Positions 1-8,260 are shown, counted from the first letter of the stretch. The stretch: 64,000 bases of DNA from Sporosarcina sp. Marseille-Q4943 (GCF_943736995.1 NZ_OX031157.1:1709001-1773000), one strand, 5' to 3'. Numbers and translations are program-made. The notes: a model not told the origin generated them from the letters alone.

Positions 1-36
1 TCTGTAGTATTTTAGGATGGATCCGATATTCATCAT
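1..36 (-). CDS. Start of a gene leaving the window, possibly an XRE-type regulator
   Basis: Two adjacent ATG codons (at 36 and 33 on the minus strand) follow a good ribosome binding site, AAAGGGGTG, three bases upstream. The visible codons read MMNIGSILKYYR and run off the left edge. The pattern G-x-x-L-K-x-x-R at the very N-terminus is typical of helix-turn-helix proteins of the XRE/Rgg/NprR kind, so a regulator is the best guess, but only about 12 residues are visible. That this is a gene start is reasonably supported; the function is a guess. Confidence 0.45.
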   Translation of the reverse strand, partial: MMNIGSILKYYR

Positions 37-96
37 TAGCACCCCTTTAGTTTCTAACTATTCAAAACATATCATTTCCATTAATTGAATACATGA

Positions 97-130
97 GAAA
101 ACAGTCCCAGGGGAGTAAGGGACTGTTTTC
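97..130 (-). terminator. Rho-independent terminator after the S8 protease
   Basis: A 12-base inverted repeat GAAAACAGTCCC / GGGACTGTTTTC with a 10-base loop lies just past the protease stop codon. T-runs on both sides suit termination in either direction. Confidence 0.75.
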
Positions 131-165
131 GGCCTAATGTATGGGATTTTCATTAGGAGGCTATT

Positions 166-1455
166 TTAACGTACTCTTGCAAACCCGAATCCGGATGCAA
201 TGTCGTCTCCTGTGCCGGCGAAGTGACCGCCGAGGATATCATATGATTTCGCACGATTTTGCAAGTTGGAGCGTAGCTGAACGTTTGTGAAGCTTGGGTT
301 TTCCGCCCAAACTTTCGCTGCCAATCCTGCCACATGCGGTGTTGCCATGGATGTACCGCTAATTGTCGCATACCCGCCGTTGTACCAAGTCGAGTAGATG
401 GATGTGCCGGGTGCCGACAATTCAACATCTCCCGTTTGGATAAGATAATCGCCGGCCGTTCTGTTATTGCCACGGGACGAAGAGTTGGCGACACGGTATG
501 TGCCGTTTTCCAACCGATTTTCGAGATTCGCGACTGCGATTGCTGACGGCAAAGCTGCCGGATAATCGATCGAACCAGGAGAGTAGCCGTCGTTTCCTGC
601 TGCCGCGACAACTAATACGCCGCGGTCATACGCATAGTTGACAGCATTCGTGATCAATGAGCTTTCTCCGTTCGAACCGAGGGACATGTTGATGACGACT
701 TTCGCCTGTTGGGAATATGCCTGATCTGCCGCGTGGCGGATTGCATTTGCAATGTCATCCGCATAGCCGTTACCAGAGTCATTCAATACTTTATACGCCC
801 ACAGTTTCGCATTCGGGGCCACTCCGTAAACGCCTCTTCTGTCATCTCCACCTTCGCCCAAGGCAGTCCCCGCAACGTGTGTGCCATGCCCGTTGCGGTC
901 GGTGCAAGAATTATTCACAAGCGGCGAGCTTTGCGTGAAGTCCTTACATTGTTCCGAGTTATAGTATAAGTCGTTATGGTTCACATTGACGCCTGTATCG
1001 AGCACGGCGATTTTCACGTTTGAACCGCCTGTCGTATATGTCAGATTACTGTCATTATAGATCGCCTTGATTCCCCAAGGAACCGACTGGCTCGCAGCCG
1101 CTGCTTCCATTTCATCATTCACCGTCAATGATGCCGGGTCGATTTGGATAGACAACACTTCCACTTTTTCGACAGTGATATGCGGTATATTCTGTAAAGC
1201 CTCAAACTCCTTCGCTGTCACGTCCGTCGTGTAGGAATGGCCGTCGAATGCATTGCGAAGCTCGTAGCTTTGTTGAAGCTGTTGCAGCTCTTGTTCATTC
1301 TTCGCCGTGATGAGCACTCGGAACGTTTCGCCCCGTTGCTTCATTTGCTCCTCTTTGAAATCCCGGAAATCATCCTTTGCAAACGCGCTTCCTGCTGGAA
1401 CAAGCATACTTGCCGTAATTGCAATTGCTGCGAGCACCTTCAATGGTTTCTTCAT
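166..1455 (-). CDS. Secreted subtilisin-like serine protease (S8 family)
   Basis: A 429-residue prepro-protease. Residues 1-26 are a Sec signal peptide ending SAFA. About 44-105 is an I9-type inhibitory propeptide. The mature enzyme probably starts near residue 122 (SVPWGIK), giving about 308 residues. The triad is visible: Asp153 in VLDTG, His190 in GHGTHVAG and Ser369 in GTSMATPHVAG, with oxyanion Asn288 in AAGND. Only two cysteines (170 and 184) follow the signal peptide; they flank the His motif and could form one disulfide, as in cold-active subtilases of the S41/sphericase kind. The ATG is preceded by AGAGGAG. The gene is monocistronic and ends at a terminator. It should degrade extracellular protein and feed the peptide importers downstream. 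Family assignment is certain; temperature adaptation is inference. Confidence 0.96.
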   Translation of the reverse strand: MKKPLKVLAAIAITASMLVPAGSAFAKDDFRDFKEEQMKQRGETFRVLITAKNEQELQQLQQSYELRNAFDGHSYTTDVTAKEFEALQNIPHITVEKVEVLSIQIDPASLTVNDEMEAAAASQSVPWGIKAIYNDSNLTYTTGGSNVKIAVLDTGVNVNHNDLYYNSEQCKDFTQSSPLVNNSCTDRNGHGTHVAGTALGEGGDDRRGVYGVAPNAKLWAYKVLNDSGNGYADDIANAIRHAADQAYSQQAKVVINMSLGSNGESSLITNAVNYAYDRGVLVVAAAGNDGYSPGSIDYPAALPSAIAVANLENRLENGTYRVANSSSRGNNRTAGDYLIQTGDVELSAPGTSIYSTWYNGGYATISGTSMATPHVAGLAAKVWAENPSFTNVQLRSNLQNRAKSYDILGGHFAGTGDDIASGFGFARVR

Positions 1456-1611
1456 TCATTCTCCTCTTTTCCTATTAGATTCGGTGTTGCTAACTTCACT
1501 GTAGCAAACATTCCGACAATAGGAAATTGGGAAAATTCGATAGAAATCGACCTTCTTCGTCGCTTCCATCTCTATCTATCCACCCTCAGAAAGGCAATTG
1601 TGTAATCCAAA

Positions 1612-1648
1612 AGAACTAAAAACATCGGCCATTGTGACGGCCGATGTT
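1612..1648 (-). terminator. Terminator of the yhc-type ABC operon
   Basis: AACATCGGCC and GGCCGATGTT form a 10-bp stem with an 8-base loop. On the minus strand it is followed by TTTTTAGTTCTTTT, about 40 bases after the stop of the last operon gene. Confidence 0.8.
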
Positions 1649-1687
1649 GGGCAAATCGGGAGTTCTCTATCTAATTTTACCTACCAA

Positions 1688-2461
1688 TCAAGCAGTAACA
1701 TCTCGTTTTACAAACGTTGAAAAGCTGATCACGAGGAAGGCTACGATGTAAACGGCCAATACGGCGAACGAGAACAGCATCGTTAAATCAGGAATTAACA
1801 TCATGCCCGTTTCAAATTGTGTCAAGTCCATATGAGTGAATAGCAAGTATTTCGCGATTTCATATTGTGATAGCAACGCGCTGATCGTGGAGCCGGTGAA
1901 ATAGATGAACAGCGACAGGCCAATCGCAAGCGAACTCGACCGGAAAACGCTGCCGACCGTAAACGCGAATGTCGCCGTGACGAACACGCTTCCGAATGAG
2001 AGAAGCAGCATATAGAGACTCTTGTTCCAAACCGACCAACTTGACATGCTCTCTCCTGCACCCGATTTGAATAAGATAATCGCCAAAAGAATATAGACAA
2101 CGTAACCGATTAGCATGAGGAACATGCCGAACAGATTTACTGTCAGGAATTTGGACAACAGAATCTTCCACCGTTTCACGGGACGTGTCAGCAGCATTTT
2201 GATCGTCCCTTGCGAAAACTCGGAAGCGACAATGCCCGCTGCAACGATGACGGTTAGCAATAAGACGGTACCGCCTAACGATGACGGATCTTGAATCATC
2301 CCTTCCCTCGTCATCCCGTTACTGTTTTGTGTACTGATCCATTTCATCAATCCCATCATGCCGGAAGTAATGATGATCAGAATGCCGACCATGATCCATG
2401 TCCCTTTTTTATGCCACAACTTCATCCATTCATTTTGCATAAGCTTCAGCAATTTGGCCAC
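1688..2461 (-). CDS. yhcI: ABC-2 type transporter permease (YhcI-like)
   Basis: A 257-residue membrane protein with about six hydrophobic segments and a basic cytoplasmic N-terminus (LMQNEWMKLWHKKG), typical of ABC-2 permeases. It has the usual family motif region FSQGTIKMLLTRPVKRWKI after the second membrane segment. Its start lies inside the end of the upstream ATPase gene (32-bp overlap), so the two are translationally coupled and this is the likely partner of that ATPase. Position and order (GntR, ATPase, ATPase, permease) match B. subtilis yhcFGHI. The substrate is unknown; efflux or envelope stress functions are usual for the class. Confidence 0.85.
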   Translation of the reverse strand: MAKLLKLMQNEWMKLWHKKGTWIMVGILIIITSGMMGLMKWISTQNSNGMTREGMIQDPSSLGGTVLLLTVIVAAGIVASEFSQGTIKMLLTRPVKRWKILLSKFLTVNLFGMFLMLIGYVVYILLAIILFKSGAGESMSSWSVWNKSLYMLLLSFGSVFVTATFAFTVGSVFRSSSLAIGLSLFIYFTGSTISALLSQYEIAKYLLFTHMDLTQFETGMMLIPDLTMLFSFAVLAVYIVAFLVISFSTFVKRDVTA

Positions 2462-3347
2462 CTCCAGTCATCTCCAGGAACTCATCCTCCAACGTCTTCC
2501 GGTGCGGTTGAACCGCAAATACTTGCAGCCCTTCGGCAATGAACGACTCGACCAAGCCCGGAACCTGATGTTGCTCTGCATTCACGAGCAATCCATCTTT
2601 AAACGGCTCCACCGTAAATCCTCCGATCGTGAGCAATTGCTCCGCTTTTTCCGAAGGCGTCGCCTCAATGTAATAAAACGAATCACGTGCCTCGGACATT
2701 TCCCGGATATCAATCAGCTTGCCGTTTTGAATGACGGCGATTCGGTCGCACATGAGCTCGATCTCGCTAAGCATATGACTGGAAACGAAGACGGACACCC
2801 CTTCTGTTTCGGCAATCTTACGCAAATACTGCCGGAATTCGCGGATTCCCGCAGGATCGAGTCCATTCGTCGGTTCATCCAGAATCAGGAACTTCGGCCG
2901 GTGAAGGAGCGCCTGCGCAAGCCCAAGACGTTGGCGCATCCCAAGTGAATACGTCCCAACTTTCTCATGTATCCGGTTTTGCATACCAACTTGGCGGACA
3001 ACTTCATCGATTCGCTCCTTCGTCACCCCTTTATGCATGCGTGCGAAATGTACTAAATTCTTATAACCTGACATGAATTTATACATTTCCGGGTTTTCGA
3101 CGATGACGCCGACTTTCGAAAGGCCTTCCTCGAAGTTGTCACGGAGCGACACACCTTCGATGACGATGTCGCCCCCCGTCTGCTTCATGAGCCCGACCAT
3201 CATTCGTATCGTCGTCGTTTTCCCTGCCCCGTTCGGACCGAGGAATCCGGTGATTTGCCCCGGATACAACGACAAATTCAAATTGTCGATGATTTTCTTG
3301 CTTCGAATCGTTTTGGTTATATTCTTCAATTCCACTACCGGTTTCAT
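2430..3347 (-). CDS. yhcH: ABC transporter ATP-binding protein (YhcH-like)
   Basis: A 305-residue ATPase of the drug/Na+ efflux (DrrA/NatA) type. Walker A GPNGAGKTT is at residues 37-45, the signature is YSLGMRQRLGLAQ near 138, and Walker B with D-loop is FLILDEPTNGLDP. The C-terminal ~90 residues form the accessory domain usual in this subfamily. Its ATG overlaps the stop of the preceding ATPase (ATGA), and its end overlaps the permease that follows. Together these support an exporter module with the downstream permease. The transported compound cannot be read from the sequence. Confidence 0.9.
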   Translation of the reverse strand: MKPVVELKNITKTIRSKKIIDNLNLSLYPGQITGFLGPNGAGKTTTIRMMVGLMKQTGGDIVIEGVSLRDNFEEGLSKVGVIVENPEMYKFMSGYKNLVHFARMHKGVTKERIDEVVRQVGMQNRIHEKVGTYSLGMRQRLGLAQALLHRPKFLILDEPTNGLDPAGIREFRQYLRKIAETEGVSVFVSSHMLSEIELMCDRIAVIQNGKLIDIREMSEARDSFYYIEATPSEKAEQLLTIGGFTVEPFKDGLLVNAEQHQVPGLVESFIAEGLQVFAVQPHRKTLEDEFLEMTGGGQIAEAYAK

Positions 3348-4063
3348 TTTCCCAACTCCATTTCTGCTTGCCGCTCTTTGAACAGGGACACCATCCAGCT
3401 CGTAGCATCAATTCCGTAAAAATCCCGTATTTCGTCGACCGCCTCATGGGCGATTAACCGCCCTCCCCGCATGACGATGATCTCATCCAATAGCGGCTCG
3501 ACTTCCCGGATCTCATGCGTCGACATGATGACCGTCTGGCGCTCCGTGTCTGTAAAGCGGATGAGGCCTTTCGAAATATCATCCCGCACCATCGGGTCAA
3601 GTCCGGAAAACGGTTCGTCGAGCAAATAGGCATCGGCTTCGCGCGCAAGCGTCACTGCGATTTTCACACGCCCCCGGTTCCCTTTCGACAAACTTTTGAT
3701 TTTTAGATCAAGCGACACATTCAGGAACTGCAAGATCTCCTTTGCTTTGAACACGTCAAAATCATCGAACTGTGATTCATAAAAGTCAACGAGCTGCTGA
3801 ACCGTGAAGTACGTATAGAAATCATCTGTATCAGACATATACGCAACCTGGGCGGCAATCCGCCTTGTAATTGGCTGTCCGTCGAACGTCGCACTCCCGG
3901 AATCCGGCGTCAACACCCCCGCCATCAGCTTCAATAACGTCGACTTCCCACTGCCGTTTTCACCGACGAGACCGATTACCTTCCCTCGCGGAATTGATAC
4001 TGTCACTTCTTGCAACGCCCTCTTACTGCCATACTTCTTCACGATATTCTTCAATTCAATCAT
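3344..4063 (-). CDS. yhcG: ABC transporter ATP-binding protein (YhcG-like)
   Basis: A 239-residue ATPase with Walker A GENGSGKST at residues 34-42 and Walker B AYLLDEPFSGLDP. The signature motif is LSKGNRGRV, which departs from LSGGQ; this degenerate form is seen in YhcG/YtrB-type ATPases. An open frame extends 11 codons further upstream, but I chose the internal ATG at 4063 because MIELKNIVKKYG is the conserved family start; this leaves an 8-bp overlap with the GntR gene. It lacks the long C-terminal domain of the next ATPase, so the two probably form a heterodimer or serve different membrane partners, such as the YhcE-like proteins. Confidence 0.87.
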   Translation of the reverse strand: MIELKNIVKKYGSKRALQEVTVSIPRGKVIGLVGENGSGKSTLLKLMAGVLTPDSGSATFDGQPITRRIAAQVAYMSDTDDFYTYFTVQQLVDFYESQFDDFDVFKAKEILQFLNVSLDLKIKSLSKGNRGRVKIAVTLAREADAYLLDEPFSGLDPMVRDDISKGLIRFTDTERQTVIMSTHEIREVEPLLDEIIVMRGGRLIAHEAVDEIRDFYGIDATSWMVSLFKERQAEMELGK

Positions 4064-4424
4064 TCTCGCCACCCCGTTCCTGCAGACACTGTACAATTTC
4101 GTCCGTCGTAAATCCGAAAGCCGCCACGTTTTGAAGGAAAGTCGTCACGAGCTGCTCCTTCATTTCATTCCGAAGCGCAGCGATCCTATTCCGATCCTCT
4201 GTCACGAACGACCCCTGACCCCTTTTCGTCTCAGTGACCTCCATTTGCTCCAACTCCTTGTATACGCGCTGCATCGTGTTTGCATTGACGCCCACTTCCA
4301 CTGCGTACTCCCGGACGGACGGCAGCTTCTCCCCCGCTGCAAGCGTGCCTCGCATAATATCCCCTAAAATCCGGTCGATGAGCTGCTGGTAAATCGGCTT
4401 ATCCGGTGAAAAATCAATGCTCAT
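4056..4424 (-). CDS. yhcF: GntR-family regulator, short YtrA/YhcF type
   Basis: 122 residues with an N-terminal winged helix-turn-helix (about 10-75) containing the GntR hallmarks PIYQQLIDRI, GEKLPSVREYA and VNANTMQRVYKELE, followed by a short helical tail of about 45 residues instead of a large ligand domain. That is the layout of the YtrA subfamily, whose genes usually sit in the ABC operons they repress. It lies between the membrane genes and the ATPases, with a 2-base gap from the former. A GTGTA-N12-TACAC inverted repeat over the operon promoter (5882-5903) is the likely operator. Confidence 0.9.
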   Translation of the reverse strand: MSIDFSPDKPIYQQLIDRILGDIMRGTLAAGEKLPSVREYAVEVGVNANTMQRVYKELEQMEVTETKRGQGSFVTEDRNRIAALRNEMKEQLVTTFLQNVAAFGFTTDEIVQCLQERGGEND

Positions 4425-4426
4425 CG

Positions 4427-5080
4427 TCAGTACCTCACTTTCTTATCAAGCAGAACCGCTCCGCCTGCAAATAATACGATTGAAACGATGATGTAAATAA
4501 TAGAACTGACTGGGAAATCCATTGTCTCCCACACTGCAATTAGAAATCCCCATATCATTGCTGCGATAGAGATGGGAATAAGTGAAATCACCGCTGCCAA
4601 CCAACCAATCCTGATCTCTAAAATTTTATAAATTACCCAAATCAGCAGGCCGGCGGAAATGAAGAAAAGAGTATTTACGAGCATCTTTAGCAATGGTGTA
4701 AGTCCAGGGATTCCCCCTGCAAAACCCCCGATGAAAAAGGCACCTACTCCTATTCCGCTCCAAATGATGAAACCTCCTAAAACAAATAGAATTGACATGA
4801 ATGCCTTGACGCCCAAAAGTTTCACAATCGAATAGGGCGAGTGAAGCCATACGTCAGGCTGCTTCATATCAATATGAAGGCTGTGGAGGAAAAACGACGC
4901 TCCCATAAGCATAAGCATCATCGAGAACATTTGAGTAAGCTCGACGCCGTCCATAATACCGCCAACCGCCATAGGTGCAAAACTTGATACGGCAATCACG
5001 AAAAAGACCACGATAAACGTCACTAGTGAATACCTCATGAGCACCCACTCTTTTCTCAATAAACCATTCCAGCTCGTCAT
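4427..5080 (-). CDS. YhcE-like ABC-associated membrane protein, copy 2
   Basis: 217 residues with about six hydrophobic helices. The N-terminus (SWNGLLRKEWVLMRYSL) and the motif DMKQPDVWLHSPYSIVKLLGVK closely parallel the neighbouring 260-residue protein (QWNGLLQKEWVQWRGQI and DMKWPDLWFHSTASTVKLVAAK), so the two are paralogues. Both end in a basic ‘KKVRY/KRVRL’ tail. The start overlaps the upstream gene's stop by 4 bp. It probably forms the membrane part of a transporter with the YhcG-like ATPase. No catalytic motif is visible. Confidence 0.75.
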   Translation of the reverse strand: MTSWNGLLRKEWVLMRYSLVTFIVVFFVIAVSSFAPMAVGGIMDGVELTQMFSMMLMLMGASFFLHSLHIDMKQPDVWLHSPYSIVKLLGVKAFMSILFVLGGFIIWSGIGVGAFFIGGFAGGIPGLTPLLKMLVNTLFFISAGLLIWVIYKILEIRIGWLAAVISLIPISIAAMIWGFLIAVWETMDFPVSSIIYIIVSIVLFAGGAVLLDKKVRY

Positions 5081-5859
5081 AGCCTCACCCTCTTCTCAAA
5101 CAAGGCGATTGCCAAATAGAACAAGCCTACAGTAAAGAGAACGGTGAATATGATCTCTCCCGCGTACAAAACTGTATCCGTGACGGTGAAGTAATCATAT
5201 TGGAGATCGATCACCGGGTTCTTAAGGGACATCAAATCGAAACTGCCTACCTGTATGAATTTCTCGTAAAAATCGGAACCCGTAACCTCCCCATAAATCC
5301 TTACTGAAATGATGAATAAAATTAATGTAACAACAAAGGAAAACCCTTTAAGAAAAGGCTTCAACAACTGATCGATGACGATAAAGAAAAATCCGTAAAC
5401 CATGAACTGTATGGAAACGAGAAAAACTCCGCCGATCAGCAAACTTCCATAAAACAATAACTCATTGAAAATGGCTTCCGGTTGAGGTGTAAGTGCATAT
5501 TTGATCGCAACGACAAATGACGTAACAAGCAAGTATGCCAAGCCCACTCCGGCTGACATCACCATTTTCGCCGCCACAAGCTTCACCGTGGAAGCTGTGG
5601 AATGAAACCATAAATCCGGCCATTTCATATCCTTGTTGAACATCATCGAGAACGCGATGACAGGAACCAATATGCATGCACCTGCCGCTACAAAACCAAT
5701 GACCATCGTCATTTCAAATATAGAAATTTCCCCTACTGCAAGCACCCCCGCCACGTACGGCAATATGAACAATCCCGCCAATAGCAGGAAAACCAGCACA
5801 ATAATCTGCCCTCTCCACTGGACCCATTCCTTTTGCAATAAACCATTCCACTGCTTCAC
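5077..5859 (-). CDS. yhcE: YhcE-like ABC-associated membrane protein, copy 1
   Basis: 260 residues, about six to seven membrane helices and first gene of the yhc-type operon. The start codon is GTG, chosen because a strong AGGGGGAGGT site lies about 7 bases upstream and the protein then begins with the motif KQWNGLLQKEW shared with the adjacent paralogue. B. subtilis has a single yhcE at this place; here there are two tandem, diverged copies. The promoter and probable GntR operator are directly upstream. Confidence 0.78.
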   Translation of the reverse strand: MKQWNGLLQKEWVQWRGQIIVLVFLLLAGLFILPYVAGVLAVGEISIFEMTMVIGFVAAGACILVPVIAFSMMFNKDMKWPDLWFHSTASTVKLVAAKMVMSAGVGLAYLLVTSFVVAIKYALTPQPEAIFNELLFYGSLLIGGVFLVSIQFMVYGFFFIVIDQLLKPFLKGFSFVVTLILFIISVRIYGEVTGSDFYEKFIQVGSFDLMSLKNPVIDLQYDYFTVTDTVLYAGEIIFTVLFTVGLFYLAIALFEKRVRL

Positions 5860-5881
5860 CCGTCTACCTCCCCCTGTATTG

Positions 5882-5924
5882 GTGTATTAGTTACATGGTA
5901 CACTACTATATTCTGTAATGTAAA
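5882..5924 (-). promoter_or_regulatory. Promoter and probable GntR operator of the yhc-type operon
   Basis: On the minus strand TTTACA (5919-5924) and TACCAT (5895-5900) form a weak -35/-10 pair spaced by 18 bases. A perfect inverted repeat GTGTA-N12-TACAC (5882-5903) covers the -10, a placement suited to repression. Binding by the operon's own GntR protein is inferred from family habit. Confidence 0.5.
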
Positions 5925-5981
5925 GGAAATTGAATGATTTGTGTGAAATGAAACGAAAGTTCATGTAATGAGTGCTTGGGA

Positions 5982-6095
5982 TTATCGATCATTTCTCTAG
6001 AGTTATCGATCATTTCCAAGCATTTATCGGTCAATCGAGACAAGTTATCGGTCACTTCTAGGAAGTTATCGATCATTTTCACATTTATATCGTCA
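5982..6095 (+). repeat. Phased short-repeat array, 21-bp period (array 1)
   Basis: TTATCGRTCA occurs at 5982, 6003, 6024, 6045 and 6066, exactly 21 bases apart, usually followed by a T-rich ATTTC or CTTC. A sixth degenerate unit (TTATATCGTCATTTC) starts at 6085. The intervening ~11 bases are not conserved. It lies in the 450-bp gap between the divergent yhc operon and VOC gene. The rest of this gap (6100-6312) shows nothing beyond AT-rich sequence. The same unit recurs at 49475. Confidence 0.85.
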
Positions 6096-6312
6096 TTTCA
6101 GGACTAATGGACGACCCGTTTATAGGGCTTTTAATTTATCAAAGGCATTTATCGCGACAAAAAAAAGATACCAAGTTGATTTCTCCGCGAAACTTATCGG
6201 AAAGTCAATCAGTTATAAGAAAACCTTATGTATATTGTTTCATTTCCCGTCATAGCTTCTCTTGACCAACTCATCTACACTGAAGATAACAATACAAAAG
6301 GGGCGATTGAAC

Positions 6313-6681
6313 ATGACTGAATTTCTTACCGGCATCGACCATATCCAAATCGCTGCACCTCCAAACTCGGAGGAACAGGCACGCGAATTTTACGGCAATC
6401 TGCTCGGAATGGAGGAAATTCCGAAGCCCGAAAACTTGCAAGCTCGGGGCGGCTGCTGGTTCAAATGCGGCGCGCAGGAAGTCCATATTGGCATCCAAGC
6501 CGATTTCACACCAGCCAAAAAAGCGCATCCCGGCTTCACCGTACATGCGCTTGAACAATTGCAATCCCGCCTGGAATCAGCCGGGTACAAAATTTCAGAA
6601 GAACCGCCAATTGCAGGGCGTTCCCGCTTCTTTACACACGACCCGTTCGGCAACCGTATTGAGTTTCTGGAGTTTGCTTAA
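6313..6681 (+). CDS. VOC superfamily (glyoxalase/bleomycin-resistance fold) protein
   Basis: 122 residues with one VOC module: the N-terminal strand ending IDHIQIAAP with a candidate metal His, FYGNLLGMEEIPKP, and the C-terminal RSRFFTHDPFGNRIEFLEF with a candidate metal Glu. The ATG at 6313 is used because GGGGCGATT precedes it well and MTEFLTGIDHI is the natural domain start; an open frame extends 17 codons upstream without a site. The fold is clear, but substrate specificity in this superfamily cannot be told from sequence. The stop overlaps the stop of the convergent coiled-coil gene. Confidence 0.85.
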   Translation: MTEFLTGIDHIQIAAPPNSEEQAREFYGNLLGMEEIPKPENLQARGGCWFKCGAQEVHIGIQADFTPAKKAHPGFTVHALEQLQSRLESAGYKISEEPPIAGRSRFFTHDPFGNRIEFLEFA

Positions 6682-7628
6682 GACACAATAATATCCTTCT
6701 CCTGCTCGTCGAGGCGCTTCAATTCTTCCATCGCTTCATCACGTTTCCGCCGCAACTGGTCCTGCACGCGGCGGACGTCATGGAGCACGACATTCAGCTT
6801 CCCTTTCGCACCTGTAATGCGTGAATGCACCGCCCAGTCGGAGAAGATATTATCGAAGAAAATATCCGTAAATGTAAAAAAGTCATTATGGTTCACGTTG
6901 AACGATTCGGTTGCGGCATTTTGGACGTCCATCAATTCCGTCTCATAATGGCGAAGTGCCCGTTGCGCGCGATGCACAAGGTCATCTGAGCTGTTCATTT
7001 CCGAATACTTCAGTGCCGAAACGATGAGCCCTCCGCCTAAAAACGTATCCCACATTGACAGCCCTTCCGCATTTCCTAGCCTATCGAGCGCAGCATCCAG
7101 CGCCATTTTCGCTTTGTCACCAGCCTCATATGCCTCATCAATTTCCCTCATTAACGAACGGACGCGCACTCGATCATCGGCAATTTTCTGCAGCGTTCCA
7201 TTCGCCGCTGTATCGTTTTGCCGAATCCACGCCTCTTTTTCCTTCAAGAAATCTTCCCAATCCTCATCCACGTAAAGGAAATCTTCCCGGTTCATCTCGG
7301 CCCGTAGTCGCCCGACTTCCGCTTCCAAGTCCGTCACCGTCTTTTCGGCTTCGTTATATTTCAATTCGGCCTCAACGACTTCATTGATCTCCTTTTCCAT
7401 CTGCCCATCCCATTTGCCTGTCCACTCTTTGATTTTATTCGCAAATGAAAACTTGCCCAACTTCACAACATCCTGCTGCTCGTTTGATAGCTGCCGGTGC
7501 AAGCGATCGCGCAACCGAACCGCTTCCTTATATTGCGCTTCCGCCCCTTCCAGCCGACGCTTCACCCGGTTCCGCTCATTCCGGAGCATCGTCAACTCCA
7601 TTTGCCGATCATGGATATTCGCTCTCAT
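6678..7628 (-). CDS. Coiled-coil protein of unknown function
   Basis: 316 residues, no signal peptide or membrane segment, very rich in Glu, Arg and Lys. Long heptad-like stretches cover about 10-115, 130-190 and 270-310. A non-coiled part (about 190-265) holds GLSMWDTFLGGGLIVSALKY and FTFTDIFFDNIFSDWAVHS, whose aromatic pattern suggests a small folded domain or docking site. I do not recognise a characterised homologue. The ATG at 7628 follows GGGGTG at a good distance; a GTG three codons upstream is the alternative. The gap to the next gene holds that gene's terminator, so this is probably a single-gene unit. Confidence 0.7.
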   Translation of the reverse strand: MRANIHDRQMELTMLRNERNRVKRRLEGAEAQYKEAVRLRDRLHRQLSNEQQDVVKLGKFSFANKIKEWTGKWDGQMEKEINEVVEAELKYNEAEKTVTDLEAEVGRLRAEMNREDFLYVDEDWEDFLKEKEAWIRQNDTAANGTLQKIADDRVRVRSLMREIDEAYEAGDKAKMALDAALDRLGNAEGLSMWDTFLGGGLIVSALKYSEMNSSDDLVHRAQRALRHYETELMDVQNAATESFNVNHNDFFTFTDIFFDNIFSDWAVHSRITGAKGKLNVVLHDVRRVQDQLRRKRDEAMEELKRLDEQEKDIIVS

Positions 7629-7687
7629 CGTGATCACCCCTTTCCTACTATACGGAAAACGTCTTTGTAAGTTTCATTCTCCGAAAC

Positions 7688-7719
7688 AAAAAAGCCGCCT
7701 CATAGTAAGGCGGATTTTT
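7688..7719 (-). terminator. Terminator after the thioesterase gene
   Basis: CCGCCT / AGGCGG stem with a 7-base loop; GGCTTTTTTG follows on the minus strand, immediately past the thioesterase stop. Confidence 0.75.
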
Positions 7720-7721
7720 CA

Positions 7722-8198
7722 TCAATGTTTAATTTCCCTGCGCAGTTTCCGGTGATTTCGGCGGGCGGGGCCTGTTTCGGCTAACCGTTTTTCCGCTTCG
7801 GTTTCCGGATAGACGCCCGGAACCGGTGTCGGTTTGTTGTTTTCATCCATCGCAACCATTGTTAGGAATGATTCCGTCGTCAGCTTTTTCTCTCCCGTCA
7901 ACAGATCCATCGAATGCACCGTTACGAACACTTCCATTGAAGTGCGCCCCGTCGAGCTGACGACCGCTTCCAGTTCAAGGATGTCGCCTACCTTCGCGGA
8001 CGACAGGAAGTCGACCGAATCGATGGAGGCAGTGACGGCAGCAGCCTTGTTCGAATGTTTCATCGCCGTTATGGCAGCAATTTCATCTATGTACGCCAAG
8101 ACCTTCCCACCAAAAATCGTCTGCATGTGGTTCGTGTCCGGCGGTAAAACAAGTTTCGTTGTAATTGTTCGTGATTGACTCATCGGTCGTTGTTCCAT
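7722..8198 (-). CDS. Acyl-CoA thioesterase, hotdog fold (YkhA/YciA type)
   Basis: 158 residues forming one hotdog domain. The family pattern is clear: PPDTNHMQTIFGGKVLAYIDEIAAITAMKH at about 18-48 carries the catalytic Asp/Asn region, followed by SVDFLSSAKVGDILELEA. The enzyme should hydrolyse acyl-CoA to free acid and CoA in the cytosol. The C-terminal tail (RRNHRKLRREIKH) is strongly basic. ATG follows AGAGGGAG. It stands alone between a coiled-coil gene and the nickel-type importer. Confidence 0.9.
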   Translation of the reverse strand: MEQRPMSQSRTITTKLVLPPDTNHMQTIFGGKVLAYIDEIAAITAMKHSNKAAAVTASIDSVDFLSSAKVGDILELEAVVSSTGRTSMEVFVTVHSMDLLTGEKKLTTESFLTMVAMDENNKPTPVPGVYPETEAEKRLAETGPARRNHRKLRREIKH

Positions 8199-8260
8199 AA
8201 TTGCATCTCCCTCTCGTTACTCTCTTCCAGTATACCCACTTCAAAAAGGGTTGAACAAGC

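Noticed and set aside
153..611. Alternative 152-codon frame inside the protease gene
   Set aside because: It lies wholly inside a protein with intact catalytic motifs in another frame; a shadow frame.
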